Positions 1-10,954 of a stretch of DNA of 64,000 nt are shown piece after piece. Every line of letters begins with the position of its first letter. Position 1 is the stretch's first letter. The DNA is taken from positions 67,667,001 to 67,731,000 of the forward strand of contig CM060833.1 of NCBI GenBank assembly GCA_030762175.1. The letters are read 5' to 3'. The stretch comes from Metallyticus violacea (Eukaryota; Arthropoda; Insecta; Mantodea; Metallyticidae). The translations under genes were made by a program, and so were the position numbers. The notes beneath the pieces were generated by a model. That model searched no databases. It saw only the letters and a program-made list of their open reading frames with translations, and had not been told where the DNA came from.

Positions 1-10
1 CATAACTCAC

Positions 11-57
11 CTTCTTCAAATAGTTTGTGAATCTCCTCATCCGATAAACCCTTTGAA
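11..57 (-). CDS. Candidate 47-bp internal coding exon
   Basis: On the minus strand an acceptor (tttttag, ending at 58) and a donor (gtgagt, starting at 10) bound a short open segment. Read with one leading base it gives SKGLSDEEIHKLFEE; a second frame is also open. It starts with one base completing a codon and ends with one spare base. That phase fits the candidate exon at 1526-1609, which ends with two spare bases, but does not fit the exon at 3451-3564, which ends in phase 0. The GLSDEEI pattern faintly recalls piggyBac-derived N-termini, but 15 residues are too few to assign. The parent gene is unidentified. Confidence 0.35.
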
Positions 58-1254
58 CTAAAAATAAATTATAAAAATAATAAATACACTTGCCCACATA
101 ACCAGGTTTACAAACTGAAAGTGTAATCAGAAAACGAATGATTAAGTGCATTTTAATGGTTATTACATTTGCCTTTGCATATTGCTGACTCCTAGAGCCA
201 AGCACATATCCATTACAGGAGCAGGCTCGTTATACTTTTTACAACATTCAACACCTCATTACTTAGAATACACTGCGCTAACTGAGAAAGGTAAGCAAAT
301 AAACAGTAACTGTCATCACGTTTAGTAAGCATTAACAATGGAATAAATTGCAGTGATGAGATAGCTCAAGGTAACATCGATATAGCATAAATAATGCTTG
401 TGTTGTACTTTTTACAACAGTGAGCCTGCTGGAAGGTTAAAAGATGACCTTCTACTTTAATAAACCTGGTCTTTTCTCTAGTTGGTCTCAAGGGTCTCCA
501 CCAGTAGAAGCCAGTCAATCAGCACTATCTCTTTAGCACTAGACAATTAAAACCATTTCAGTCTTGAACACAAGTTCTACCTAACTGACTGACTTATTTT
601 CTTCGGCAGGGAGTCAGTTGTCACTGCAGGCATTTTGCACATAATTAACTGTTAATGCACAATTCCTTCATTAAAATGTGATATACCTATTCACCTAAAA
701 TGCCTACAGCTTTAGCAATTTCAGTCATTTTTGATTGACAATGCTCCAATTGTGCACCTTTTCAATATTTTAGATTCTGTAGCATATCTTGGCTACTAAT
801 ACTTTGAGTCATCTTCTAAGCTCTCACAATATCTTAAAACTCTGTTCTTTATTTCAAAACCATAAACATTGATAAAGCAGAGGCTTAATAAGTGTTTTTA
901 ATTTATATGAAGGAATATCAAAACTTTTTTCATAAAGTACTTCATTATTTACAATATTTTATGTTTTCCATTTTCCAATATGTGGTGCAACAATTAGTTA
1001 TATGCACTATAGTTTCCATTGAAAGGAGTATTACTGCAGTGTGTTTCTATGGAAAGTGGCAATGGTTTAGCATAACAAGTTGAAACTACCAGTACTTCTA
1101 TAGGTCATTCTGAGAACTTTTAAAATTATCCATTTATGAATTATTATTACCCTAAATTATGATCACTGTTCCATTAAAGAGCTTCTTCTATCATTCTTCC
1201 TATATTGCAAGAAACGTTAAATGTTTTTGTCTTTTACTTAACTATTTCCAAGTT
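58..1254. other. No recognised gene
   Basis: AT-rich DNA with no convincing exon, tRNA or repeat that I recognise. It is probably intron or intergenic sequence. Confidence 0.5.
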
Positions 1255-1459
1255 TTAATTGATATCATAGTATGATTCAGTTGAACTACACACTCTTAAA
1301 GCTTCACTTACTTTTCATAAATGTATGGAACCGGTTTCGAGAACATTTAGTTCCCATCTTCAGCCAGGCTAGAGCTTTAAGAGTGTGTAGTTCAACTGAA
1401 TCATACTATATCAATTAATATGATTGGCTTAACTGTGCAAGTTCCAATTTACATTTAAG
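1255..1459 (+). mobile_element. Penelope-like hairpin insertion with 12-bp TSD
   Basis: An inverted repeat has arms at about 1256-1303 and 1373-1416, identical over roughly 37 bases next to the loop and offset by a 3-base indel further out. The loop holds a cgaga...cccatcttcagcc block like the tgtttcggga...cccatcttcagcc block of the other hairpins here. A tail containing agttccaatttacattt follows. TATTTCCAAGTT occurs immediately before (1243-1254) and after (1460-1471), which I read as the target-site duplication. The same tail motif occurs near 27.3 kb and 41.7 kb. No coding sequence remains. Confidence 0.7.
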
Positions 1460-1525
1460 TATTTCCAAGTTGTTTTTCTGCTTAGTTAGAGAGAGCAAAA
1501 GCTTGCAGCAAGCTACTATTTATAC

Positions 1526-1609
1526 CTGCAAAGCACTGTAAATTCACGTGATGATTTCAACAAATATCCTGCAAAAGCAGCAGCAGCTATCACAGCTAAT
1601 AATATTCTC
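1526..1609 (-). CDS. Candidate 84-bp exon with a hydrophobic segment
   Basis: The minus strand shows an acceptor (cttactgtag, ending at 1610) and a donor (CAG then gtataa). The open frame has one leading base, 27 codons and two trailing bases. It encodes RILLAVIAAAAFAGYLLKSS followed by REFTVLC. The first 17 residues look like a transmembrane or signal-anchor helix followed by a basic patch. Both ends are phase-compatible with the candidate exons at 29065-29146 (upstream) and 11-57 (downstream). The donor is weaker than consensus and the alanine run is a small CAG repeat, so a chance open frame is possible. No family recognised. Confidence 0.35.
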
Positions 1610-1990
1610 CTACAGTAAGATAATGCCACACTAGTCTCATGTAATTTGATAAATATTTCTTTCATCAGTTGGCAACTCTTTCCTCTACTTCCCCCTCTCT
1701 CTCCTTTCTTGTCCAACATACTTTACAAACTCTCAAGCATTAGCTGCTCGACTCAAGTGGAAATTTTGTGACAGTCTCTGTTATTTGTTCTAATTGGATT
1801 ATCACCTCTATCGGGGAAGTTTTGATTTTCATTCGCTTTAAAGCAAATCAGGAAATTGACAAAAAAATATATATGGACTCACAGATATCAAGAAAAAATA
1901 GCATGATTAGCATTTTATGCCATTTATTCCATCAATGTCACTTTAGCAACAGCCAATCAGAAAAAAACAAATACTGCCCAATCCACCTCT

Positions 1991-2294
1991 TTTTTTTTTT
2001 TTTTTAATTGATTTATTTATGGACACTCTTTAACATCTCAGGTCATGAGCGTCCCATTCAACTCAGGGCGTGAAACGGCCGACTAATTTTGCTCAGAGAC
2101 CTCTCTTTCAGGCTTGAGGTTCTTTTTCGTGCCGTAAATATACGACACGGGACCCACGGCTTTACTTCCCTTCCGAAGGAAGCCATACTTAAGATTTTTA
2201 CGCCCGAAAAAATCCATCGATCCTGGCCGGGTTCGAACCCGCGTTTTGGGCGTAGGAGGCAAGTATGGTAACCACTACACCACCAGGACCGACA
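1991..2294 (-). mobile_element. tRNA-derived SINE (family 1), full length with TSD
   Basis: On the minus strand the head is tRNA-like: A box TGGTGTAGTGGTTACCATAC, B box GGGTTCGAACCCG. A family-specific body ending in an A-run at the low-coordinate end follows. AATCCACCTCT flanks it on both sides (1980-1990 and 2295-2305), an 11-bp target-site duplication, so this is an independent, fairly young insertion. Open frames running through it are not genes. Related copies lie at 6.44, 22.5, 37.4, 57.4, 57.9, 59.5 and 61.4 kb. Confidence 0.93.
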
Positions 2295-2305
2295 ATCCAC
2301 CTCTG

Positions 2306-3450
2306 GCTACTATCACCACAAAACATCTGTTTTAATTTTCAAAATTGTAAGGCTCTGTATAATATTATTGTTATAGTGAAATTTGAACAATTTGAAGCAA
2401 ATTCTATGCTTTTACTGTTTTACAGCTATTTTTCCAGAGCCAGCTACAGTAATGGTGCCAAACTTAAACTTAAGAACATATGCCAACTCGTAAGATACAC
2501 ACTGAGAGCATGGCATGGAATACGAGTTATGTTCCTCACTTTGCGTAATGTGGTATTAATTTTCCCATTGGTTTATAAAGCCCATAATCATACTCTTCCC
2601 ACACCAAGTATGGATATCCTATGCCTTCCTGCACAGCCGTTGTCTCATCATATGCAAATTTCCTGCTATTGGACAATGATGACTAGTGTGAGGAGACATA
2701 CCACAGCAAGTTCCTTTATTTTCATTATAGAACAACATTCAGCCAGTTGCAAGAACATTTCAATCAACATTACAAAACTGAAGTACAGGATCATTCACAA
2801 TTTTTTCACTAAAAATGGTTTTTTCTGAATAGAAGTAATGTTTATGATAAGAGTTTGTATTGCTGTATGACATTGGACATGATGCAAGAAACTTCTCTAA
2901 CTTGCAGGAAACTGTATGCTAAAAATTAAATTAATGTTTATTATACATTATGTATTAGCTACTGCTAACTTTATATTTAGTGCTATTTTCAGTGCATAAT
3001 TCAATGTTCTGTTTTTGTGTTCTCTTTTGTTCGAATATCAATTAGCTCAAATTCTTCTTTATTAACACTAAAATATATTTGGAAACTTGTGCAGCTTGCT
3101 ACAATTCTTTAAACAAATTATGAAAGTAGTCAAATATTTCTAATTTTCAGTTATATCATGCATTCACCAGCAACATTTCCTTTCCTGAATGTCTGCATTT
3201 TTATGTCATCTTCAAAATTTAAAGTACTGCTAGAACTTTTTTAATCTATATAATTTTCATTTCTATCTTCTTTGAAGAGCAGCTGAAGACTGGAATGTAA
3301 CATAATAGGGCATTAAATGGTGATAATGTGTACACTCAGTGACACAGCACAGTCTTTCAGTATATGATTTCACATACTGTTCCATGCCATCATCTATTTT
3401 TATATTTAAGCATGCTTATGAAAAACTCACAAAAGAGGCATTAAACTAAC
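2306..3450. other. No recognised gene
   Basis: AT-rich sequence following the SINE. The long plus-strand frame here starts inside the SINE and has no recognisable domain. I read this as intron or intergenic DNA. Confidence 0.5.
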
Positions 3451-3564
3451 CTCAGGCTTTAGTATTTCAGCCACATTCACCATTGCATTTTCTTCAACTT
3501 CTTTCTTTACTTCCAATGGAAAGCCACTATTTGCATCAATTCTGCTCTCAAAATTATCCTTTTC
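3451..3564 (-). CDS. Internal exon of a probable transcriptional-regulator gene
   Basis: A 114-bp exon of 38 codons in phase 0 at both ends. The acceptor (ttttttag, ending at 3565) and donor (GAG then gttagt) are good. It reads directly on from the exon at 5445-5641, adding an acidic stretch that starts EKDNFESRIDANSG and contains LEVKKEVEEN. VKKE matches the SUMO-acceptor consensus (hydrophobic-K-x-E). Such acidic N-terminal exons precede C2H2 arrays in many insect zinc-finger genes (known pattern). No zinc-finger exon follows on this strand before the window ends, so the DNA-binding part, if any, is outside. Confidence 0.75.
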
Positions 3565-5444
3565 CTAAAAAAGCAATTGTGAAACAATAAATGCTCCAAA
3601 AATGAAACAAAGAAATAAATAGAAAAAAATCTCTCATGCAAAGACCATGAGTGCATACAAGAATAGAAAATAAGTCAAATATAGCAGCATTACGATTTTG
3701 TGCTATTTTAAATATTCACATAATTGTTAAAAGGTAATTTTTAAATGTTCATAAGTTGTATTCTTTAATTAAGAATGTGTTTGTGGATTGTTAAATTTTA
3801 CGAAAAGCTACCAAAAAAAGTTAAAATAGGGTTAATAATATGTTCCACTAAAGTAAAATTTTTTACACTTATATATATATATATATATATATGCATTATG
3901 TTACTCTTTATGAAATATAGTGTCATTATGTAAATAACTGATAATATAACTAGAATATAATTATGTAAAACTTGTTTTAGTAAAGTAATACAATGTAAAC
4001 AAATTTGTTAGCAATACACAAAATAACAAAATGGCAAATAAAATTATTTACATTCCTGCATACATGCTCTCATAGATAGGATATAAATAATACAGTTTTC
4101 TTTAAAGTTACAAATTATATTATTGCCAAATGCACAGTAGATAAACTATCCAGTCCAAATAATAATTAAATATGTGTAATCTTACTTGACACAAAACACA
4201 GGAACCATTTTGCAATATGACATTTCCATGACGAAGTATAATAAGCTTTGTCAAATACTTCAAGGTGGGAAAACCAATAAAAACTGTACGTTCTTATAAG
4301 TCTAGTTATGGCATGGTTAAGCATACGAGGATATAATAAAAATCTATTATATATTGATATTTATAGGTGCATATATTAAATAAGATAAATGCATTTGGAG
4401 AATTAAGAGCTAAAGCTAAATGCTTGAGTTACTCCAATACTATATTATTATCAAAAACCTTGAGTACTGCAAATCCCAAAATATCTAGGTAATTTTTAAG
4501 TAAAAGAAATGCCAATTATGAAGGACTTTAAATAAAAATAAGAACAATATAATTTTTTTTCCCTATCATCTCTGCTTTGAATTTCCTTGAACTTATGGCT
4601 ATGACCTTAAATGTTTTATTATTTTTCTTGAACTTATTAAAATAAGTATGATTATAATAAATTAAAGACCAAGATCATTCTTCTGAAATTGTCTTGCCAA
4701 ATAAAACTCATCAAGTTGACTGCTTTCATTAGGTGATTTCATTTCACTTTTTAACCAATGCTTGTTGTTATGAAATTATTTTGAGATCAAAAGTCTCATT
4801 ACAAAAAAGTTATTAAGCTCAATTAAATTACTAGAAAATAATTAGAACTCTTTGAATTATAAAAGATAATCCTATCTCAACAGAACCAATCATTAAGTGA
4901 ATCTCATTCCAATATCACAAAAATTCAGATGTTGTATCAACATGACCTCTTCCCCAGATTTCTTTAGCCCTTGACATTTCAGTTAGAGAGATTACAATTT
5001 TACCTTACCTTTATAAGATAATGCAAATATTATTTTGTTGTTAAGTATCTACACTAGTAACTAATTAACAGAACCTTCATAAGTGCTTTCTTCCACAAGA
5101 TATAGAGGGAGTTAGTTAAAGCAATCTCTTCTTCACTATATTTTGGTCCTACATAATTACACACACATATATCAATGCACTGATTCACTTGAATTTTAAA
5201 ACTATTCAAAAACTTTTGCACATATTTTTATGAAAACCAATACTGATCTATTTCCCTTAATGAAAAATAAAAACTATGTAGTTATTACAAAAATGCACCC
5301 TTATACAACATTATTAATCCCTGAATAACTTCTGGGAACTATGATTTGGATTTTACAGAGAGAGAAAAAAACTGAAATCAAGTGAATTAAAATGCAGGGG
5401 GAGGGGGGGCCTTGTTCAACTATGCTTTCTACAATGAAACTTAC
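3565..5444 (-). other. Intron between two exons
   Basis: This 1.88-kb AT-rich intron separates exons 5445-5641 and 3451-3564. It contains a (TA)n run at 3871-3892. I see no exon or mobile element I recognise. Confidence 0.6.
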
Positions 5445-5641
5445 CTTTATCTCATTCTGTAAATTAGCATCTGAAACAGCAGATTCTTCTGACTCATATT
5501 TCAGAGGGTCTTCATAATCAGGCATTATTTCAGTTGATGCTCTTTCCAGCCAATAAGGCTCTTCTTTGATTTCAGTTTTGATGTACACTTCAAGAACATT
5601 GTTGCATGTGTCAGCACTATTTTTAGACTCCATTATAAAAT
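5445..5641 (-). CDS. First coding exon, acidic N-terminus with SUMO-type motifs
   Basis: An acceptor (gctttttttaag) ends at 5642. Eight bases later an ATG at 5633 opens 63 codons, ending at AAG before a consensus gtaagt donor. An upstream exon must exist because the ATG follows a splice acceptor. The protein begins MESKNSADTC and contains YIKTEIKEEPYW; IKTE and IKEE are overlapping hydrophobic-K-x-E motifs. A Tyr/Glu-rich acidic tail follows. This layout is typical of N-terminal exons of lineage-expanded insect zinc-finger genes (family knowledge); the regulator role is inference because no DNA-binding domain is in view. It joins exon 3451-3564 in phase 0. Confidence 0.8.
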
Positions 5642-5993
5642 CTTAAAAAAAGCAAATAAACAAAGCAAAAATGTAACATTAAATCAATGGCATTAATTTT
5701 CTTTAATACAGAAACATGTGAGGATGCAAAAAACAGATCAACTTAAGACAATGTAGTAAAATAACACCAGTCAGCATTAAAATTATTGCCTCAGAAATTT
5801 ATATATTTTTCAAATATTGACATTGCCCTAAATCCAGAACAACAATTCAATTTTACTAACACATACTGATTGTTTTGAATGTGTGTTAATATAAAATATA
5901 AATTTTAAGAGAATGTTATAACACAAATAAATTTTCATTTATTTCCTTAAAAGACTGCAACATATTTGGAAATATGCTGTATGCTTTCAAGAT

Positions 5994-6262
5994 AGTGTTT
6001 GATGCCCAATTTTACCACTGAGGTATCTCAGGCAGTGTGGATGCTGGTAATAAATGAGATGAAACAATAAATTGGGAGAGGATTTTTATTTTAAAGAAGG
6101 AAACATTCCAGGCCTAAGTTTAGATTTCCTGCATTGGCCTTTTAAGAGAACTAAGGAAAACCTGGGGGGGGGGGGGAAACTCACGTCATGGGAGAACAAT
6201 CCTGCCGGGAATCAAACCCCAGGCTGCCCACTCACAAAGCTCAAGAAAGATGGTCATCTGAC
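5994..6262 (-). mobile_element. tRNA-derived SINE (family 2)
   Basis: On the minus strand it has a tRNA-like head with B-box-like GGTTTGATTCC, then a body shared with copies near 12.0, 23.1 and 56.2 kb, including a conserved TTAGGCCTGGAA-type block. It is diverged and carries a G-run. No clear target-site duplication was found. Confidence 0.75.
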
Positions 6263-6439
6263 AGCACTTCTCTACTGGTTCTAAGAATGTTTATGTGAAA
6301 GCCTCATCAGCCCTTAACAAGTAATTCTACCACTTCTCCGTATCTAAATTGCGTCACTTCAAATTATCATTATAAATTTCCTAATAATAAAACTATGAAA
6401 TAATATTCTCACTTAGATTATAAATTTTATAATATGCTA

Positions 6440-6712
6440 TCCTGATGGTCTAGTGGTAACTTAGTAGATCCAAGATAATGGGATCAACCCTGATCAGGGT
6501 CAATGGATTTTTTCAGGCATAAAAATCAAAGTAAAGGAAGTAAAACCATGGGTCCCATATTGTAGATTTACTGCATGTAAAAGAGCCTCAAGCTTGAAAG
6601 AAGAGGTCTATGAACAAAATTTATTGCCTGTTTCACGCTCTGCATTGAAGCGGATACTGTTGACCTGGGATGTTAAAGAGCATCCGTAAATAAACCAAAT
6701 AAATAATAACTA
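6440..6712 (+). mobile_element. Degenerate SINE, family 1
   Basis: The A-box region (cctgatggtctagtggtaac) is clear and the B box is decayed. The body and the 3' end (cctgggatgttaaagagcat) match family 1. It is older than the copy at 1991-2294. It ends next to the coding relic at 6720. Confidence 0.85.
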
Positions 6713-6719
6713 AACAAAA

Positions 6720-7140
6720 ATGATGCCTGTTTGTGACAAATTTCCAGCTTTCTCAGAAGCAAAATTGAAGGAAGGCAAATTTAATGGTTCTGATATCAGG
6801 AAGCTCATGTTTGATAGTACAATTGGATCTACAATGGACAGAAAAGAGAAAGCCTATATAAAGTTATACAAAATTAGCAGCAAGAAATCTCCAGATTATA
6901 AAGATATTGTCAGAAAATGCAAGATGCATTCAAGGAACTTGGCTGTGAAATGAGTTTGAAAATTCATATATTGCACTTGCATTTTGATTATTGCCCCAAA
7001 ACCTAGGTTCTGTTAGTGAAGAATAAGGTGAAAGATTTAATAAAGAGTTTAAGGAGACTGATACAAGATATCAGGAATAGTGGGATATGCTTCTGATTAT
7101 TGTTGGATGATACAGCAAAAAAATCCAGAAAACTTACATA
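6720..7140 (+). pseudogene. Relic of a repeated, uncharacterised insect protein family
   Basis: The frame starts CDKFPAFSEAKLKEGKF, continues to RKCKMHSRNLAVK and stops at 6951. Reading on with frameshifts gives CEMSLKIHILHLHFDYCP and then ERFNKEF-ETDTRYQE fragments. I recall a multi-copy family in insects with conserved FPAFSEAKIKEG, MSIKLHFLHSHLD and DEQGERFHQD blocks, in that order. The function is not established; its high copy number suggests mobile origin (inference). This copy has at least two frame breaks and is not functional. Confidence 0.55.
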
Positions 7141-8469
7141 ACAGAAAAGGCAGCAGAAGAGACAATAATATACTTACAGTTAATTTGCATTTGCTAAAAA
7201 TCTGTACATGATAGCAATAAAGGAAATGGATTTTAGGATTTACCAAAAAATTACATATTAAGACATATTTCAGGAACCAACATTTCCACCCTCAGCTGTT
7301 GACCCACTGTTTCCTGGTGCCCATGTTGGTCCCATGGAAGCTATTGGTTGTATGTGATGATCTCTGGTGGATATGAAATGAAAGGTAATCCCATGGTGGA
7401 AGGTCAAAATTCATTGCAGTTTTTTAGATTTTTAGAATGAAGATATTCCCTCAGGTGGCCAATTCATATGGATTGTTTATTTCTTTAAGAAGTTTTATCT
7501 CTGGGTTTATTTTATGGTTTTGGCTACTACTGAATTTTCCATTTGTTTTAATTTGATATTTCTAAAATGTTCTTTCTTCTGAATTGTCAGACTTCTTTTA
7601 GTTTTAGAATTTCATATTAATTCATTTTATTTGACAATCACAAAGCTAAATTTGCAGGCTAGTGTAATTGCTTACTTAGGCTTCTTATGCAATGGTAGCT
7701 TTTGAATTCATGGGCAACTCAAAGCTGGGGCCAGTGAGTACGTTGCATTATAAATTCTTGGTTATTAAAATTTTATTTCCATTGCATGTGTATAATTTCA
7801 GAGTAAAAGAGTTTGTAAAAGAAGAAAACAAAACATAACATTAAAAGATAAAAATCTTTCATCCAAGATAATAAGAGACATCAAAAGAATGTGACTTTGT
7901 TTTCTTCTTCTTCAAGACCTGTTTAAAAGAATAACTGTTTGGCCTTGCCAAATACATCTTGGAGTTACCTAAGTTCGGGCCTGTGGTTATGAAATAGCAC
8001 AACAGCTAAAACTAATTTACAGCAAAAACATAAAACAAGATATAATCATTTGCAAATGAGCTTTCATGCACAATAAAGCCAAAATCAGAACCCCTTAAAT
8101 ACTGACCTACTGGAATAACTGCATTCACAATAAGAACAGATGAAAGTTTCTATACCTTTAGTAAATAACAGAAAATGATAATAACATCACGATCACGAAA
8201 TTGTCTCTTATAAAATTGATTACCAAGTATCATAGAATCATGTCAGTTATACAATATTTTTGCACTGTTTCTTAAAGAAAATAACTTGTTATCACACTAT
8301 GCATACAGTGCAAGTGAGCTAGCTCAAATTAAATGTACTAGTTTTTTAAACAAACACAGAAATTCATTTAACCAGAAATTATGATAAAAGTTTGTCTCAA
8401 GTTGTCAAGAGATATAAAACGGATTAAAGCTACGTCATGATAATGCCTCTGCACACAAGGTCTTGAACC
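7141..8469. other. No recognised gene
   Basis: AT-rich sequence between two mobile relics. It may include unrecognisable 5' parts of the Penelope-like element that follows. Confidence 0.45.
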
Positions 8470-9445
8470 TCTTGCAACAATCTCTAGAAGTCTAGTAAGT
8501 ACAGCCTTTGCAGTTATTTCCTATACCAAAAGTCAAAGAAAAGCTGCAGGGCTAATAAATAGTATAAACAAACTCACATGCAATTTGGCCAAATAGTTAC
8601 TAAAGAAATTTGGAACTGTGAAAAAATTTTACAGCTTGAGCTTAAAGAATTCTTATGAACTAGTAGATAAAATTAGCAACAGTAACAAATCATCTGAAGA
8701 TTTCCTTGTTTAATTTGATGTCTCAACTCTGTTGACCAACATTCCAGTCCATGATTACTTGATTTTGTGAGAAATTACTTCATTTCACTTATTTATTCAA
8801 AGATGACTATAATGGGAAGGTTTACCATCAGAAGTCTGGTTTGGAGATGGGCAAATCCCTTTCCCCATTGTTGGCAGAATTGTTTATGAGAGCCATAGAA
8901 ATACACATTACTAAATTATTACTGCTCCTTTGATACAAATTGATGTGTTAAAGTTATTCTTAAAAGACCAAAGAATTAAATTCACATTTGAATTTGAAAA
9001 AGATGATTTTCTACCACTTTTGGGCCTGAAGTTTCTAAGAAAAGTGAATTACATTTCTTTTGGTATTAGCAGAAATCACACACATACAAAACTATATTAA
9101 GAATAACTTAGCAACATGCAATAATAAATAGCTTAACTCATAGACTGATCAACATCCCACTCGGCTAGGAATAATTTACAACAGAATATCACTAATACAC
9201 ACAGCAATTATTTTGATAATACACTTACGGATAAAATCAACAAGCACAGAAGATTAAAAGTCATCAAAGAAATCAGCATCCTTCCCATGATATAAGAAGA
9301 CAAAATATGTATAAAATTTATTTATTATACAATACAATACATTTATCCACTGATGAAGCCAGCTAAAGAAGATGGCGAAAGCTTTGGTTCTGAAACAGCC
9401 TAAGTTTTTAATTGGAGTAATGCAATTAATGGGTTTCATTCATCA
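8470..9445 (+). pseudogene. Penelope-like reverse transcriptase relic
   Basis: Several frames together give the Penelope RT order: NSYELVDKISNSNKSSEDFL, then FDVSTLLTNIPVHDYL (about 8717-8764), GLEMGKSLSPLLAELFM (about 8837-8890), a KFTFEFEKDDFLPLLGLKF block near 8970-9030, and a terminal block at 9350-9420 with gaagatggcgaaagctttgg. FDV-LFTNIP and GL-MG-PLSPLLA are hallmark Penelope-like motifs. Multiple frameshifts and stops make it non-functional. A copyable element would need RT plus, in most families, a GIY-YIG endonuclease; no endonuclease is visible here. Confidence 0.75.
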
Positions 9446-10094
9446 GGGAGGCTTATAAGCTAAAGGCCTATGAATATTCAAATAGCAAAATAATACAAAA
9501 TGTATAACTAAAATGTTAATTTTTTTATGAAATAAAAGTATTTTCTTTAAGTTAAGAGTTCACACAATATTTATTTTCAGTTTACAGCATCAACCATTTT
9601 TCCATCCTTTTAACCAAATAAAATATATTTTTGAGAAATCATTCCTCACTCAGTTAATAATTTGTTATGAGCATAAATGTTGAATTTCTTTGGCAAGAAA
9701 GTCAGAGCACAGTATAGTGTTAAAAGTTAAAGCTTCACTACTGAATGTCCCTGCATATTTTAAATTTTAATTTAATTGAAGCATAGTTTCCTGTTAAATA
9801 AAATATAGTGAACTTTAAAACAGTTTTTTAAATGTTAATAGTTTCCTGTTGTTTATATGTCTTTCAATTTCAACAATGAAATATGATTTTTAATTATATT
9901 TATGCAATTGGAGCTGTGACATTAAGAATATTCTCTTCATTCTGTAATTGCCATACTAGCCTTCAAATGGTTTATTATGATTGAATTTGTTTTCTAATAG
10001 ATCTATTGTTATCTTGCTTGCTGTCAGTGTATATTGCTGCTCTCTTAACATGGTTTCCAAAAATCCTGAAGTTTTTCTAAAGATTTTAAGACTC
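9446..10094. other. No recognised feature
   Basis: AT-rich DNA with no coding or repeat signature that I recognise. Confidence 0.5.
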
Positions 10095-10140
10095 TGTGTG
10101 TGTGTGTGTGTGTGTGCGCGCGCACACACACATATGCATG
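10095..10140. repeat. 46-bp alternating purine-pyrimidine tract
   Basis: (TG)n passes into (CG)n, (CA)n and atatgcatg without breaking purine-pyrimidine alternation. The middle is self-complementary. Such tracts can adopt Z-DNA or a cruciform in vitro. Open frames across it are artefacts. Confidence 0.9.
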
Positions 10141-10249
10141 AATGTTGGGGTGGATGTGTGCATGGTTTTCCCCCTCCCCTTTATTGAATGTGCTCCACTT
10201 GTTTATTTTAGCTTCTAGAGAATTTTGTGAGTTCACAAAATAGCCACAA

Positions 10250-10750
10250 AGACTTACAAACCTACAACTTGTCAAGAAAAATTAATATCTAATTGTCATA
10301 GATTTAAGATAAATGATGGTGTTCAATGTTTTTGTAGTAAGGAAGGTGAGACAGTGAATCACTTGATCTATAAATGTGTAAAATTGAATAAACAAAGGCA
10401 GATATTATGTAAAAGTATTTCTAGGTGGCCATTAAGCAAAGACAGCATGATAAAAAAAATTTACTAAAGCATTTTGTACATTTGTAAATAACTTGGAACT
10501 AGAGTCAGTATAAGAAACTGGTATACCAATAAGTATATGCATAGATGTCTTATTATGTGATAATTACTGTTTGCATTATAACATAATTCAGGATTTCAAG
10601 TATCTATAGTTTAAATATATATATTATCTTCCTCCCATTTATTGTTATTGACTGTATACAGGCAATATTATAAGAGAACTAATACATATAGTATTATAAT
10701 ATTTGTTTTAATGGAACACATTCAATAAAAATGGAAAAAAGGAAAGAAAA
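10250..10750 (+). pseudogene. 3' end of an R1-type LINE (plus strand)
   Basis: A decayed frame reads HRFKINDGVQCFCSKEGE, TVNHLIYKCVKLNKQRQ and RWPLSKDSMIKK. This is the C-terminal C-x-C-H-C zinc knuckle found after the RNase H domain in R1-like LINE ORF2 proteins. An A-rich end follows near 10720-10750. It points opposite to the RT/RNase H relic immediately to its right, so it is either a separate insertion or an inverted piece. Confidence 0.6.
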
Positions 10751-10954
10751 AAAGTACATTTCCACCCCCACATTCATGCATATTCATAGGCACACATGCA
10801 CGCACGGATTTCAAATTAGTGAAAATTGAGTGATTTCCTTAATAATAATTTTATATATTAAAATAAACCCATTACTATTGTCAGATTTATGGTACATTTT
10901 AAATTCAGACTAATCTTGTTTTTCATGCTTGGGAAAAAAGTATTTTATGAGTAT

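Noticed and set aside
1255..1459. CRISPR-like or riboswitch-like structure at the hairpins
   Set aside because: Single inverted repeats with target duplications and mobile-element motifs in a eukaryotic context; no spaced direct repeats.
1991..2294. tRNA gene suggested by A and B boxes (also in the other SINE heads)
   Set aside because: The head is fused to a repeated body with A-tail and target duplications; it is a SINE, not a cellular tRNA.
2265..2828. 187-codon plus-strand frame
   Set aside because: Begins inside an antisense SINE and has no recognisable protein family.
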